Origin: Streptomyces sp. B21-083 | GTDB lineage: Bacteria > Actinomycetota > Actinomycetes > Streptomycetales > Streptomycetaceae | Direction: 5' to 3' | NCBI RefSeq assembly: GCF_036898825.1 | Contig: NZ_JARUND010000001.1 | Location: 1,426,001 to 1,490,000 of the forward strand | DNA length: 64,000 bases | In this document: positions 44,066 through 56,842 of the stretch, piece after piece | Layout: the number at the start of each line of letters is the position of its first letter | How positions within the stretch are numbered: position 1 is the stretch's first letter | Notes under the pieces: model-generated | What the model was told of the DNA's origin: nothing | The model's database searches: none | The model's input: only the letters and a program-made list of their open reading frames with translations | Position numbers and translations under genes: made by a program

Positions 44066-44847
44066 GGTCGCACCTTTCCTGCCGTGATGATCTGCACCCC
44101 GGCCTCCTGCAGAGCGGACTGCGTCGCCGGGTCCACCGGCGCGTTCGTCACCACCATGTCCAGTTCCCCCGGGCCACAGACCTTCGCCATGCCCGTGCCC
44201 GGGAACTTGGCACGGTCGGCGAGCAGCACGACCCGGTCGGCGGCCTTGATCATGGCGCGCTTGACCGGCACCTCGACCACCGTGGTGTCCATCACCTGAC
44301 CGCCGGGCCGGACGCCGCTGGTGCCCAGGAAGACCCAGTCGGCGTGCAGCTGGCGCAGGTTGTCCTCGGTGAGGAAGCCGACCAGGGAGCGGTACTCGCG
44401 CCGGACCATGCCACCCAGGAGCACCAGTTCGATGCCCTCGTCGTCCACCAGCTCCTCGAAGACCACCAGGTTGCTGGTGATCACCGTGAGCCGGCGGCCG
44501 TGCAGCTGCCGGGCGAGCCGGTAGGCGGTGGTGCCGATGTCGAGCAGCACGGACTGCCCGTCCTCGACGAGAGAGGCGGCCTCGGCGGCTATCGCGTCCT
44601 TCTCGGCCACGCGCACCTCGGCGACCTCGGCGAAGGGCTGGTCACCCTCGTCCGCCACGGCGCCACCGTGTACACGTGTGAGCAGGCCTTCCTCCTCCAG
44701 TCTGACCAGATCTCGCCGGACCGTGGCAGGGCTCACGCCCAGCTGTTCGGAGAGATCGGTCACGGCTGCGGGACCCCCGGAGCGCAGGGCCCGCAGGATG
44801 AGTTGATGTCGTCGTTCTGCCAGCACGCGACGAACAGTACTCGTCAT
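44062..44847 (-). CDS. DeoR-family sugar-responsive regulator
   Basis: 261 residues. The N-terminal HTH is VTDLSEQLGVSPATVRRDLVRLEEEGLLTRVHGG (residues ~27-60), followed by the DeoR C-terminal phospho-sugar-binding domain (LDIGTTAYRLARQL, LLGGMVRREYRSLVG, VFLGTSGV). It probably represses this locus until a phosphorylated sugar binds. The ATG at 44847 lacks a clear ribosome-binding site and may be leaderless; a TTG two codons earlier is open. The stop overlaps the GH4 start. It is divergent from the PfkB kinase gene. Confidence 0.9.
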   Translation of the reverse strand: MTSTVRRVLAERRHQLILRALRSGGPAAVTDLSEQLGVSPATVRRDLVRLEEEGLLTRVHGGAVADEGDQPFAEVAEVRVAEKDAIAAEAASLVEDGQSVLLDIGTTAYRLARQLHGRRLTVITSNLVVFEELVDDEGIELVLLGGMVRREYRSLVGFLTEDNLRQLHADWVFLGTSGVRPGGQVMDTTVVEVPVKRAMIKAADRVVLLADRAKFPGTGMAKVCGPGELDMVVTNAPVDPATQSALQEAGVQIITAGKVRP

Positions 44848-44915
44848 CTTCAATCATTTCTATGCTTGCTTCTGCTCGACTCTTGCCAAATCTCCGGAAG
44901 GCGCGCACGATTCCG

Positions 44916-44941
44916 GTCATCAAATGACGAGTTTTGACGAG
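44916..44941. promoter_or_regulatory. possible DeoR operator before the PfkB kinase gene
   Basis: GTCAT-CAA-ATGAC (44916-44928) is an inverted repeat, and TGACGAG occurs twice 10 bases apart (44925-44931 and 44935-44941). The cluster lies between the divergent DeoR and kinase genes, directly before the kinase start, so repressor binding there would cover the promoter. Confidence 0.5.
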
Positions 44942-44952
44942 AGGATGCACGC

Positions 44953-45957
44953 GTGGACGACGAACGGCCCGATGTGCTGCTGACCGGGCTGCTCTTCTTC
45001 GACCTCGTCCTCACCGGCCTGGGCCAGCCCCCGACGCCCGGCGAGGAGATCTGGACGTCGGGGATGGGCACCAGCCCCGGCGGGATCGCGAACCTCGCCG
45101 TGGCCGCCGCCCGGTACGGTCTGAAGACCTCCCTGGCCACCGTCTTCGGGGACGACGCGTACGGCGCCCACTGCCGCAGCGTCCTCGCCGGCCAGGAGGG
45201 CGTCGACCTCTCGCTCTCGCGCACCGCGGACGACTGGCACACCCCCGTCACCGTCTCGCTCGCCTACGACGGCGACCGCGCCCTGATCACCCACGGGCAG
45301 CCGCCCCCGTACTCCCAGGAGACCCTGCTGGGCGACCCGCCCGAGGCGCGCACCGCCCTGGTGCATCTGGAGGCCGAGCCCCACCGCTGGCTGGCCAAGG
45401 CGTCGGCGAACGGCACGCGGATCTACGCGGACGTCGGCTGGGACCCCACCCAGGTGTGGTCCTCCGACCTGCTCGACCAGCTCGCCCTGTGCCACGCCTT
45501 CCTCCCCAACGAGACCGAGGCGATGGCGTACACCCGCACGGACACCGCGGTCGCCGCGCTGGGCACACTCAGCGAGCTGGTCCCGGTGGCCGTCGTCACC
45601 CGGGGCGGTGACGGCGCGATCGCCGTGGACCAGACGAGCGGCGAGTACGCGGAGGTGCCGGCCCTGGCCGTGGACGTCGTGGACTCCACGGGCGCCGGTG
45701 ACGTGTTCGGCGCCAGTTTCGTCGCCGCCTCGCTCGGCGGCTGGCCGCTGGAGGAACGGCTGCGGTTCGCCGTACTGGCCGCCTCCCTCTCCGTACGGCA
45801 GCACGGCGGGGCGCTCGCCGCACCCGGCTGGTATCACATCCACCGCTGGTGGCACACGCTCGACGACCCCGAGCTGCGGCGGACCTACGGCTTCCTGGCC
45901 GACCGGCTGCCGGCCGACCCGGGACCGCCGGTGCGGTTCGCACCCGTCACCCCCTGA
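44953..45957 (+). CDS. PfkB-family carbohydrate kinase
   Basis: 334 residues. The N-terminal GGIANLAVAAARYGLKTSLATVFGDD and the C-terminal ATP/anion-hole motif DSTGAGDVFGASF with catalytic Asp250 define a PfkB (ribokinase-type) sugar kinase. It phosphorylates a sugar taken up by the adjacent ABC transporter; the sugar is unknown. The GTG at 44953 follows GAGAGG. It is divergent from the DeoR gene. Confidence 0.9.
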   Translation: MDDERPDVLLTGLLFFDLVLTGLGQPPTPGEEIWTSGMGTSPGGIANLAVAAARYGLKTSLATVFGDDAYGAHCRSVLAGQEGVDLSLSRTADDWHTPVTVSLAYDGDRALITHGQPPPYSQETLLGDPPEARTALVHLEAEPHRWLAKASANGTRIYADVGWDPTQVWSSDLLDQLALCHAFLPNETEAMAYTRTDTAVAALGTLSELVPVAVVTRGGDGAIAVDQTSGEYAEVPALAVDVVDSTGAGDVFGASFVAASLGGWPLEERLRFAVLAASLSVRQHGGALAAPGWYHIHRWWHTLDDPELRRTYGFLADRLPADPGPPVRFAPVTP

Positions 45958-45964
45958 GATCCGT

Positions 45965-46027
45965 CACCCCCTGACACCCATCACCCCTGCGACCTGCCAC
46001 CCCTGAGACCTGCACCCCTGAGACCTG
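45965..46027. repeat. CACCCCTGAGACCTG tandem repeat
   Basis: Units of 15-16 bases: CACCCCTGCGACCTGC (45982-45997), CACCCCTGAGACCTG (45998-46012) and the same again (46013-46027), preceded by a degenerate CACCCCCTGACACC. It fills the gap between the kinase and the solute-binding protein gene. Confidence 0.75.
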
Positions 46028-46106
46028 CCTCCCCCACTGCCCTGTCCCCTTTACGCGCCCCCCACTGGCGTTTCCCCTTACGCACGCACCGAACATCCGA
46101 AAGGCG

Positions 46107-47402
46107 GTGGGAGCTGTGCAGCTCTCACGAAGAGGCCTGCTGCGCGCGGGGCTGGCCGGCACGGCCGCCACAGCGCTCGGCGGCCTGGCGACCGGCTGCG
46201 CCGTTCCGACCGGCTCCACCGGGCGCGACATGGTCCTGTGGTACTGGAGCGGCGGGCTGAGCGACACCGTTGTCAAGAACGCGAAGGCCCGGTACGACAG
46301 CTCCGTCGACCTCCGGGCCATCCAGATCGGCGGCCAGTACCGCTCCAAGCTCATCACCACCATCACCGGCCAGGCCCATGTCCCCGACATAGCGGGGCTC
46401 AAGGGCGAGGACATGGCCGCCTATCTGCCGAACGCGGACCAGTTCGTCGACCTGCGGACGCTGGGCGCTGAGAAGTACAAGAGCCAGTACCTGCCCTGGA
46501 AGTGGGACCAGGGCATCGCCGACGACGGCACGATGGTCGGCTTCCCGATCGACTGCGGGCCGGTCGCGCACTTCTACCAGTACGACGTGTTCCAGAAGGC
46601 GGGTCTGCCGTACGAGCCCGCCGACGTGTCCGAGGGGATGGACACCTGGGAGAAGTTCTTCGCCGCGGGCGAGCAGCTCGGCAAGCGGGTGTCGGGAGCG
46701 AAGCTGCTCACCGACATCAACTCGGTCTTCGAGAACGTCGTACAGCAGGGCGCGAAGCGGTACGTCGACAAGGACCGCCACTTCATCGGCGACCAGGAAC
46801 ATGTGCGCCGCGCCTGGGCGCTCGCCGTCGAGGCCAAGCAGCGCAGGATCGTCTCGGACCTGGTGAGCGGCACCCCTGACCAGCTGTCGGCCATCCAGGA
46901 CGGCAAGCTGCCGAGCCAGCTGAACGCCTCCTGGGCCAGCTTCGACATCAAGAACGGCGTGCCGAAGACCAAGGGCAGATGGCGGGTGGCGCAGATGCCC
47001 GTGCGGCCCGCCAACAACGGCGGCTCGTTCCTGTCGGTCACCAAGGCCTGCCGGGACCCCGAACAGGCGTTCCGGATCATCACCTGGATCCTCGACGCGG
47101 CCAACCAGGCCCAGGGTTACGTCGACGCGGGTCTCTTCCCCTCCACGCCCGCCTCCTACGGTCTGAAACAGATGCGGGAACCCGACCCCTTCTTCGGTGG
47201 TCAGGTCACGACCGACGTCTTCGGACCCGCCGCGCAGAAGATCGTGGTCGCCTACAACAGCCCGTTCGACATCGCGCTCGGGACACCCCTCAAGGACGAG
47301 ATCAAGAACGTCGGCGTCCTCGGCAAGGACCCGAAGAAGGCATGGAGTGACGCCATGAGCAAGTGCCGTCGCATCGCGAAGCACCTGGGGGTGAGCTACT
47401 GA
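46107..47402 (+). CDS. ABC sugar-transporter solute-binding lipoprotein
   Basis: 431 residues. A twin-arginine-like start (LSRRGLLRAGLAG) leads into a lipobox LATGCAVP. The mature part is a family-1 extracellular solute-binding fold: WYWSGGLSD, GEDMAAYLPNADQFVDL, GFPIDCGPVAHFYQYDVFQKAG, FLSVTKACRDPEQAF. It delivers an oligosaccharide to the two permeases that follow. The GTG at 46107 is taken; a GTG at 46116 is an alternative. The stop overlaps the first permease start. Confidence 0.88.
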   Translation: MGAVQLSRRGLLRAGLAGTAATALGGLATGCAVPTGSTGRDMVLWYWSGGLSDTVVKNAKARYDSSVDLRAIQIGGQYRSKLITTITGQAHVPDIAGLKGEDMAAYLPNADQFVDLRTLGAEKYKSQYLPWKWDQGIADDGTMVGFPIDCGPVAHFYQYDVFQKAGLPYEPADVSEGMDTWEKFFAAGEQLGKRVSGAKLLTDINSVFENVVQQGAKRYVDKDRHFIGDQEHVRRAWALAVEAKQRRIVSDLVSGTPDQLSAIQDGKLPSQLNASWASFDIKNGVPKTKGRWRVAQMPVRPANNGGSFLSVTKACRDPEQAFRIITWILDAANQAQGYVDAGLFPSTPASYGLKQMREPDPFFGGQVTTDVFGPAAQKIVVAYNSPFDIALGTPLKDEIKNVGVLGKDPKKAWSDAMSKCRRIAKHLGVSY

Positions 47403-48352
47403 TGGCTGTCATCGAGCAGACCCCGTCCGTGGTGACCCGGCCCGCCCCGGTCGGGCCCAAGAAAGGCCTGCGCAAGTACTGGCACCTGTACGTGGCCATC
47501 TCCCCCTTCTATCTGATCTTCCTCGGCTTCGGACTCTTCCCGGTCGGCTTCTCGCTCTATCTGTCCTTCCACCGCTGGGACGGCCTCGGCTCGATGGAGT
47601 GGGCCGGGCTGTCGCAGTACCAGTATTTGCTGAGCGACAGCGACTTCTGGAACTCGATCGGCAACACGATCATCATCTGGGCGCTGGCCACCTTCCCGAT
47701 GATCATCCTGGCGATGGTCACGGCCGTGATGCTCAACTCGGCGGTCCGGTTCAAGAGCCTGTACCGCGTCGCGTACTTCCTGCCGAACGTCACCTCGGTC
47801 GTCGCCATCGCGATCGTCTTCGGCTCGATCTTCTCCACCAACGCCGGCATGGTGAACGCCGTCCTGCATGTGGTGGGGATCGACCAGGTGGCGTGGCTGA
47901 ACACACCGTGGGGCATCAAGGTCACCATCGCGGCCCTGATGACCTGGCAGTGGACCGGCTACAACGCCATCATCTTCCTCGCCGGGCTCCAGACGGTCCC
48001 GAGCGAGCTGTACGAGGCGGCGCGCATGGACGGCGCCGGCCCCGTCCAGACCTTCTTCCGGATCACGCTGCCGCTGCTGCGGCCGACGCTGCTGTTCGTG
48101 CTCGTCGTCTCGACGGTCACGGGCCTGCAGAGCTTCTCCGAACCACAGGTCCTGCTGCAGACCTCTTCGAACGACTCGACGTTCGCGGGCGGGCCGGGCC
48201 ACTCGGGCCAGACGATGGTCCTCTACTTCTTCCAGCAGACCTTCGACAACAACGACTTCGGGTACGGAGCCGCGGTGGCGTGGGGCATCTTCCTCGTCGT
48301 CGTCCTCTTCTCGATCATCAACTGGCGCCTCGTGCAGCGCCGGGGCGACTAG
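47402..48352 (+). CDS. sugar ABC transporter permease (MalF-type)
   Basis: 316 residues, six helices. The EAA loop is YEAARMDGAGPVQTFFRITLP near residues 206-226. LFPVGFSLYLSFHRWDG near the N-terminus is common in MalF/UgpA-type permeases. The ATG overlaps the binding-protein stop by one base. No ATPase gene is in the locus; Streptomyces sugar importers usually share a single multitasking ATPase (MsiK-type) encoded elsewhere. Confidence 0.92.
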   Translation: MAVIEQTPSVVTRPAPVGPKKGLRKYWHLYVAISPFYLIFLGFGLFPVGFSLYLSFHRWDGLGSMEWAGLSQYQYLLSDSDFWNSIGNTIIIWALATFPMIILAMVTAVMLNSAVRFKSLYRVAYFLPNVTSVVAIAIVFGSIFSTNAGMVNAVLHVVGIDQVAWLNTPWGIKVTIAALMTWQWTGYNAIIFLAGLQTVPSELYEAARMDGAGPVQTFFRITLPLLRPTLLFVLVVSTVTGLQSFSEPQVLLQTSSNDSTFAGGPGHSGQTMVLYFFQQTFDNNDFGYGAAVAWGIFLVVVLFSIINWRLVQRRGD

Positions 48353-48366
48353 GAAGGGCGCGCATC

Positions 48367-49202
48367 ATGGCATCCATCAAAGGATCCCGCCGCAGAGGGA
48401 TCGCGCTGCACCTCCCGCTGATCATCGGCACGCTGGTCTCGGCCTTCCCGTTCTACTGGGCCGTCATCATGTCGACGCACAGCTCGACGGAGATCTTCTC
48501 GTACCCGCCGAAGCTGTTGCCGGGCACACACTTCCTGGAGAACGTCCGCAACCTGTTCGACGCCATCGACTTCTTCGGGTCGATGTGGAACTCGCTGCTG
48601 GTCGCGGTGTCGGTGACCTTCCTGGTCCTGCTCTTCGACTCGCTCGCCGCCTTCGTCTTCGCCAAGTTCGAGTTCCCCGGCAAGGGACTGCTGTTCGGGC
48701 TGCTCATGGTGATCTTCATGGTCCCGGCGCAGCTGTCGGTCATCCCGCAGTTCGTCGTCATGGCGAAGATCGGCTGGATCGGCTCGATGACCGCACTGAT
48801 CGTGCCGGCCGCCGCCAACGCCTTCGGCATCTTCTGGATGCGCCAGTACATGAAGACGGCCATCCACGACGAGCTGCTCGACGCCTCCAAGCTCGACGGC
48901 GCGAACTTCCTGCGCCAGTACTGGCATGTGGCGCTGCCGGTGGTCCGCCCCGGTCTCGCGTTCCTCGGCATCTTCACCTTCATGGGCCAGTGGAACGACT
49001 TCGCCTGGCCCCTGATCTCCCTCACCAACCCCGACAACGTGACCCTGCAGGTCGCGCTGTCCCAGCTCAACGGCACCCACGGCACCACCGACTACGGCAT
49101 CGTGATGACCGGCGCCCTGCTCGCCCTCGTCCCGCTGCTGATCGTGTTCGCGGTCGGCGCCAAGCAGATCATCGGCGACCTCGCGAAGGGAGCCGTCCGC
49201 GG

Positions 49203-49206
<4 letters not shown>
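48367..49206 (+). CDS. sugar ABC transporter permease (MalG-type)
   Basis: 279 residues, six helices. The EAA-type loop is LLDASKLDGANFLRQYWHVALP near residues 177-198, with MVPAQLSVIPQFVVMAKIGWIGS before it and QWNDFAWPLISL after. The ATG lies 14 bases after the first permease. The stop overlaps the GH2 start (ATGA), so import and hydrolysis are coupled. Confidence 0.92.
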
Positions 49207-52127
<2,921 letters not shown>

Positions 52128-52187
52128 CGACAGCCCCTCCCCCCACACACCTCCTCTCACCTCACAGAACCTCTTACGGAGTCAGTT

Positions 52188-54047
52188 GTGTGCACCTCGC
52201 ACGAGTCCGGGCACGAACCTGCCCTCGAAGCACCCCAGGCGGGCGCCGGTCGGCGTACCTTCCTGCGCGCGACCGCGCTGATCGGGGCGGCGGCGACCAC
52301 GTCCGTCGCCCTGCCGACGGCCGCCGAGGCCGTGACGGACAAGGCACGCTCGTCGTGGCGGCCCGACACCGACAGCCGCCGGTTCACGCTCGCCGTGATG
52401 CCCGACACCCAGTACCTGTTCGACGGGCCGAGCATCGACAAGGCGCCCGTCGAGGCGTCCCTGCGCTATCTGCTGGAGCACGGGCGGGACGAGAACATCG
52501 TGTTCCTGTCCCACCTGGGTGACCTCACCCAGAACGGCGCCGCGCCGGAGGTCGCCGCGATCGGCGAGGCGTTCCGGCTCCTGGACCGGCGGGGCGTCGG
52601 CTACAGCGTCGTCGCGGGCAACCACGACGTGAAGTCCTCCACCACCGACCAGCGGGGCGCCTCCCCGTATCTCGACGTGTTCGGGCCGGACCGGTTCAAG
52701 GGGAAGCGGACCTTCGGCGGCGCTTCGGCCGACGGTTACAACACCTTCCATGTGTTCCGGGCGGCCGGGCGGGAGTGGCTGGTCCTCGCGCTGGACTGGC
52801 GGCTGTCGGACAAGGGGTACGCGTGGGCGAAGGACGTCCTGGCGAAGCACCCGGCCCTGCCGGTGATCCTCACGACACACGAGCTGGTCGTGGAGGACGA
52901 CTCCCTGTCCGACTACGGGCAGCAGCTGTGGGACCGGCTGATCGCCGACCACGACCAGATCTTCCTCACCCTCAACGGGCACTACTGGCCCGCCGGGCGG
53001 GCGACGCGCAAGAACGCGGCGGGACATGACGTCGAGCTGCATCTGACGAACTATCAGAACCGTTACTTCGGCGGCGCGGCGATGATCCGCCTCTACCGTT
53101 TCGACCTCGACCGGAACACCATCGACGTGGAGACGGTCTCCCCGTGGATCCTCGGCCGGGCCGGGAAGGGCCTCAACGAGCTGGAGCGGCAGGAGATCGA
53201 ACTGAGCGGCGACGCCGACCGGTTCTCCGTCGACATCGACTTCGCCGAGCGCTTCGCCGGCTTCGCCCCGGCGCCCACGCGTTCCGCCCGCCCGGCGTCG
53301 AAGATGGTGATCCCGGGCACGGTCGCCTACTGGCGCTTCGACGGGCAGACGGACGGGGCCGCCCTCACCGGCACGGTCCGCGACCGGTCCGGCCACGGCA
53401 ACGATCTCACCCTGGTGTCGGTCGGCGGCGGCACGCTGAACTGGTCCAGCGACCATCACCCGGACCAGCCCGGCCACGGCAGCCTCGACTTCAACGGCTT
53501 CAAGTCACCGTTGAAGGGCGCCTATCTGCGCATGGTCGACGGCGCGCCCCTCAACTCGGCTACATTCAGGTCCGGTTACACCATCGAGGCGTTCTACCGG
53601 CTGCCCGCCGACTGGGACCCCTCGCACCACGCCTGGGCCGGAGTGGTCAGCCGTACCGGTACGGGCGGCGCGGCGGGCAAGACCGGCGACGACCCGGACG
53701 AGCCGCTCGCCACCCTGTCCCTCTCCAACGACCGCGAGCCCCAGTGGGCCATGCGGCCCCTCAACCAGCAGGGCATCGCCACCAACTGGGGCCAGGAGAC
53801 ACCGCTGGAGACCTGGTGGCACCTCGCGGTCGTCAACGACGGCAGGCACACCACGCTGTACGTCCAGGGCTGCCCGGTGGTCCGCAACCCGACGGCGACC
53901 TCGACCGGCATCACCTCGGTCGGGCTGCCGTGGCTGCTCGGCGGCTACGAGTACGCGGGCAAGATCGACCAGATCCTGCACGCCCGCCTCGGCGACGTAC
54001 GGATCGTCGAACGGGCGCTGCCCGTCAGCTCGTTCATGAACCACTGA
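52188..54047 (+). CDS. Tat-exported metallophosphoesterase with LamG-like C-terminus
   Basis: 619 residues. A twin-arginine signal (GRRTFLRATALIGAAATTS) precedes a calcineurin-like phosphoesterase: VMPDTQYLFDG, FLSHLGDLTQNG, VAGNHDVKSST, THELVVEDD and LNGHYWPAGR. A concanavalin/LamG-type domain follows from ~residue 380 (VAYWRFDGQTDG..., WWHLAVVNDG). It should act outside the cell, perhaps on a phosphorylated glycan held by the LamG domain; this is inference. The GTG has ACGGAGT upstream. Confidence 0.88.
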   Translation: MCTSHESGHEPALEAPQAGAGRRTFLRATALIGAAATTSVALPTAAEAVTDKARSSWRPDTDSRRFTLAVMPDTQYLFDGPSIDKAPVEASLRYLLEHGRDENIVFLSHLGDLTQNGAAPEVAAIGEAFRLLDRRGVGYSVVAGNHDVKSSTTDQRGASPYLDVFGPDRFKGKRTFGGASADGYNTFHVFRAAGREWLVLALDWRLSDKGYAWAKDVLAKHPALPVILTTHELVVEDDSLSDYGQQLWDRLIADHDQIFLTLNGHYWPAGRATRKNAAGHDVELHLTNYQNRYFGGAAMIRLYRFDLDRNTIDVETVSPWILGRAGKGLNELERQEIELSGDADRFSVDIDFAERFAGFAPAPTRSARPASKMVIPGTVAYWRFDGQTDGAALTGTVRDRSGHGNDLTLVSVGGGTLNWSSDHHPDQPGHGSLDFNGFKSPLKGAYLRMVDGAPLNSATFRSGYTIEAFYRLPADWDPSHHAWAGVVSRTGTGGAAGKTGDDPDEPLATLSLSNDREPQWAMRPLNQQGIATNWGQETPLETWWHLAVVNDGRHTTLYVQGCPVVRNPTATSTGITSVGLPWLLGGYEYAGKIDQILHARLGDVRIVERALPVSSFMNH

Positions 54048-54116
54048 CCCACACCGTCGGGGTCCGCCAAGCCTCCTGGACTCCACGACTCTCCAGCTCC
54101 CGAGGAACCCAAGACC

Positions 54117-55790
54117 ATGACAGAGCAGCAGCTGCCCGCCTGGGCCGACCCCGCCGTCTCCCCCGCCGGACTCGACGCCCAGGGCGTTTCCCGGCGTCAA
54201 CTCCTGCACCGCGCAGGCCTGTTGGGCGCCGCGTTCGCCGCCGGGTCACTGGCGACGCCCGCTTCCGCCGCGGCCGGCCCGCATCGGCTCGGCGGCCATG
54301 ACCCGCGCCTCGCCTACCTCGTCGGCGATCATCACATCCACACTGTGTACAGCCACGACGCCAAGTACACGTTCTCCCAACTGGCGGCGGAGGGCGAGAA
54401 GTTCGGCCTCGACTGGATGGTGTTCACCGAGCACTCCAACTTCGGGCACGCCCAGTACGGCGCCCCGCTGGAGCACGCCGAGATCCTCAAGGCGCGCGCC
54501 GAGAACCCGCGTCAGCTGATCTTCCAGGGCCTGGAGTGGTACATCCCGGGCGCCGAGCACTGCACGGTCTTCTCGCCGCCCGGCCGGCACGAGGTCGATC
54601 TGCTCACCAAGTTCGAGAGCGCCTATGACGGCAAGCTGCTCGGCTACACCGAGGGCTCGGCCGGCGCGACGGACACCGCCCGCAACGAGGCGCACGCCGT
54701 CAAGGCGATTCGGTGGCTGGCGGAGCAGAGGCGCACCGGGTACGTCGACGACGTGCTGGTTCTCGCCAACCATCCGATGCGTCTGGGCATCGACTCCCCG
54801 CACGAGATGCGGGGCTGGCGGGACGCGGCCCCCGAGATCATGATCGGCATGGAGGGCGCGCCCGGCGCCCAGGGCGCGGCCATCCCCGGCTGGCGCGGGG
54901 CCAACTCGATCCGCGGCGAGTACGAGAACAAGCCGACGGCGCAGTCCTGGCAGGGCTATCCGGCGGACGGCTATCTGACGTACGGCGGCTTCGACTGGGC
55001 GACCGCGACGGTCGGCGGTCTGTGGGACTCGATGCTGGCCGAAGGCAGCCTGTTCTCGATCACCACGAACTCCGACGCGCACCGGATCGTCTTCGACACC
55101 TGGAAGAACGGCGACTGGCCGGCCGGGAAGAACTTCGACAACACCGGCAAGCTGCCCGACCCGGTGAACACCGACACCCCGCAGCCCGGCAGCGACTTCT
55201 GGCCCGGCCAGTTCAGCCGCACCCACGTGGGCGTCACGCGCTACGGCTACCGCGCGGTGATGGACGGTATGCGCGCGGGCCGGGTCTGGCTGGACCACGG
55301 TCATCTGCTGGACGGCCTCGACGTGCGGCTGACGCGCGACTGCGAGTTCGGCCGGGGTGTCACGCTGGGCGGCCGGATCCGGGTCCGCCGGGGTGAGAAG
55401 CTCACGCTGAACATCACCGTGACCACCGCCTCCCGTCTCAACCCGCAGGGGATCCTGCCCGAGTTGGCGCACGTCGACGTGATCCGGGGCGCGGTGCGCG
55501 GTCCGGTCGCCGACCGGGACACCTGGCAGGCGCCGGACACCAAGGTCGTGAAGTCGAAGGACGTGACGGGGCGCACGGGGACGTACACCCTGCGCGTGCC
55601 GCTGACCGCCGGTGACGAGTCGTTCTACGTCCGGCTGCGCGGCAGCGACGGCAACCGGCACGGCGCCGGTTACCTCGGCGCCTCGGTGGACCCGCACGGG
55701 CCGATCGTCCACGAGCCCGGAAACGGTGACCCGTGGGCCGATACGTGGTTCTATTCGAACCCCGTGTTCGTCGACGTCGTAGGTGGCTGA
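54117..55790 (+). CDS. Tat-exported PHP-domain hydrolase
   Basis: 557 residues. A twin-arginine signal (SRRQLLHRAGLLGAAFAAG) precedes a PHP-type metal site: GDHHIHTVYSHDAKYT, FTEHSNFGH, ANHPMRLGI and TTNSDAHRI. PHP domains hydrolyse phosphoesters in other proteins, so an exported phosphoesterase is plausible, though the substrate is unknown. The C-terminal ~170 residues form beta-rich modules. It follows the metallophosphoesterase by 69 bases and precedes a secreted protein by 3 bases. Confidence 0.85.
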   Translation: MTEQQLPAWADPAVSPAGLDAQGVSRRQLLHRAGLLGAAFAAGSLATPASAAAGPHRLGGHDPRLAYLVGDHHIHTVYSHDAKYTFSQLAAEGEKFGLDWMVFTEHSNFGHAQYGAPLEHAEILKARAENPRQLIFQGLEWYIPGAEHCTVFSPPGRHEVDLLTKFESAYDGKLLGYTEGSAGATDTARNEAHAVKAIRWLAEQRRTGYVDDVLVLANHPMRLGIDSPHEMRGWRDAAPEIMIGMEGAPGAQGAAIPGWRGANSIRGEYENKPTAQSWQGYPADGYLTYGGFDWATATVGGLWDSMLAEGSLFSITTNSDAHRIVFDTWKNGDWPAGKNFDNTGKLPDPVNTDTPQPGSDFWPGQFSRTHVGVTRYGYRAVMDGMRAGRVWLDHGHLLDGLDVRLTRDCEFGRGVTLGGRIRVRRGEKLTLNITVTTASRLNPQGILPELAHVDVIRGAVRGPVADRDTWQAPDTKVVKSKDVTGRTGTYTLRVPLTAGDESFYVRLRGSDGNRHGAGYLGASVDPHGPIVHEPGNGDPWADTWFYSNPVFVDVVGG

Positions 55791-55793
55791 CTG

Positions 55794-56654
55794 ATGAGGC
55801 GTCAACTCCTGTCCCTGGCCGCGTTATTAGGTCTGTCCGGAGCGCTCGCGCTCGGCGGTGGTGGAGCGGCGTCCGCCGCCGACGCGCCGTGGACGGAGAC
55901 AGGCTCCGGCCAGGTCGACTCCCTGGGCAGCGGTCAGGGGCTGGCCTCCCGCGCGGACGGCACGCTCCTGTACCGCGGGCTCACGTCGATCCCGCTGGAC
56001 CTGCGTATCGCCGGCTGGAACCACATCGGTGACCCGGACATCGCGAACGGGTATGTGTTCGACGCCTACCAGGGGTCGGACACCGCCACGTCCAAGATGT
56101 TCGCGGTCACCACCCCGGCGGGGCAGCGCTACCAGTACACGCACCAGCTCGACTCCGGCGAGAAGCTGAACAACTCCTTCGCCGCCGTCTCGCCCGACAA
56201 CCAGTGGCTGGTGTCGGGCGAATGGGGCGACCAAGGACGCCTCCAGGTGTTCCCGGCGCCGCTCCTCAACGCGTCCACCCCCACCACGGGCGGCGCGCTG
56301 GCGCAGGCGGGCCAGATCACCCTGGACAGGACCGTCCGGGACATCCAGGGCTGTGACTTCGTCACCGCGACCCGGCTGCTGTGCGCCTCGGACGACAGCT
56401 CGGGCACCCTGTTCCCGGAGGTCCGGCCGGTGCTCCAGGTCGACCTGTCCCGCGCGGTGGACGGCAAGCCGGTCGCCGGGCACGTGACGAGCCTGTTCGC
56501 CCTTCCGCAGCGCAGCGCCTGCACGGGGACGGCGTACGAGGCGGAGGGCGTCGACTACGACACGAACACCGGCACCCTGCGCGCCCAGGTCGTCCAGCCG
56601 GGCATCTGCGCACTGGCGACCACCGTGTACTCGTACCGGCAGGTCACGGGCTGA
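55794..56654 (+). CDS. secreted protein of unknown function
   Basis: 286 residues. Sec signal peptide (cut near AASAADAP, residue ~29). The mature domain has repeated beta-like motifs: WNHIGDPDIANGYVFDAYQG, FAAVSPDNQWLVSGEWG and CDFVTATRLLCASDDSSGTLFPEVRPVLQVDL, which suggests a small beta-propeller. No catalytic motif recognised. The ATG follows the PHP gene by three bases, so the two are co-expressed. Confidence 0.82.
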   Translation: MRRQLLSLAALLGLSGALALGGGGAASAADAPWTETGSGQVDSLGSGQGLASRADGTLLYRGLTSIPLDLRIAGWNHIGDPDIANGYVFDAYQGSDTATSKMFAVTTPAGQRYQYTHQLDSGEKLNNSFAAVSPDNQWLVSGEWGDQGRLQVFPAPLLNASTPTTGGALAQAGQITLDRTVRDIQGCDFVTATRLLCASDDSSGTLFPEVRPVLQVDLSRAVDGKPVAGHVTSLFALPQRSACTGTAYEAEGVDYDTNTGTLRAQVVQPGICALATTVYSYRQVTG

Positions 56655-56659
56655 CGGGA

Positions 56660-56759
56660 CATCGACGTGTTGGCGCGGGGCGGCGGGCGTCGATGGACCG
56701 GGGACCCGTTCGCCTCCGACCCGGATGGTGCGCCGCGCTCGGACGGCGCAAGGCGCACC
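56660..56759. terminator. two weak hairpins between convergent genes
   Basis: CATCGACG (56660-56667) / CGTCGATG (56688-56695) and GGTGCGCC (56727-56734) / GGCGCACC (56752-56759). Either may end the transcripts from both sides. The remaining 56655-56842 sequence has no supported gene. Confidence 0.4.
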
Positions 56760-56842
56760 GGCGCGGCCAACCGGCCGGACGTCGTCTCGACCTCATGCCC
56801 GTGCGTGAGGATCCTCCGGATCTGGGGCGCCGCCGGAGCGGA

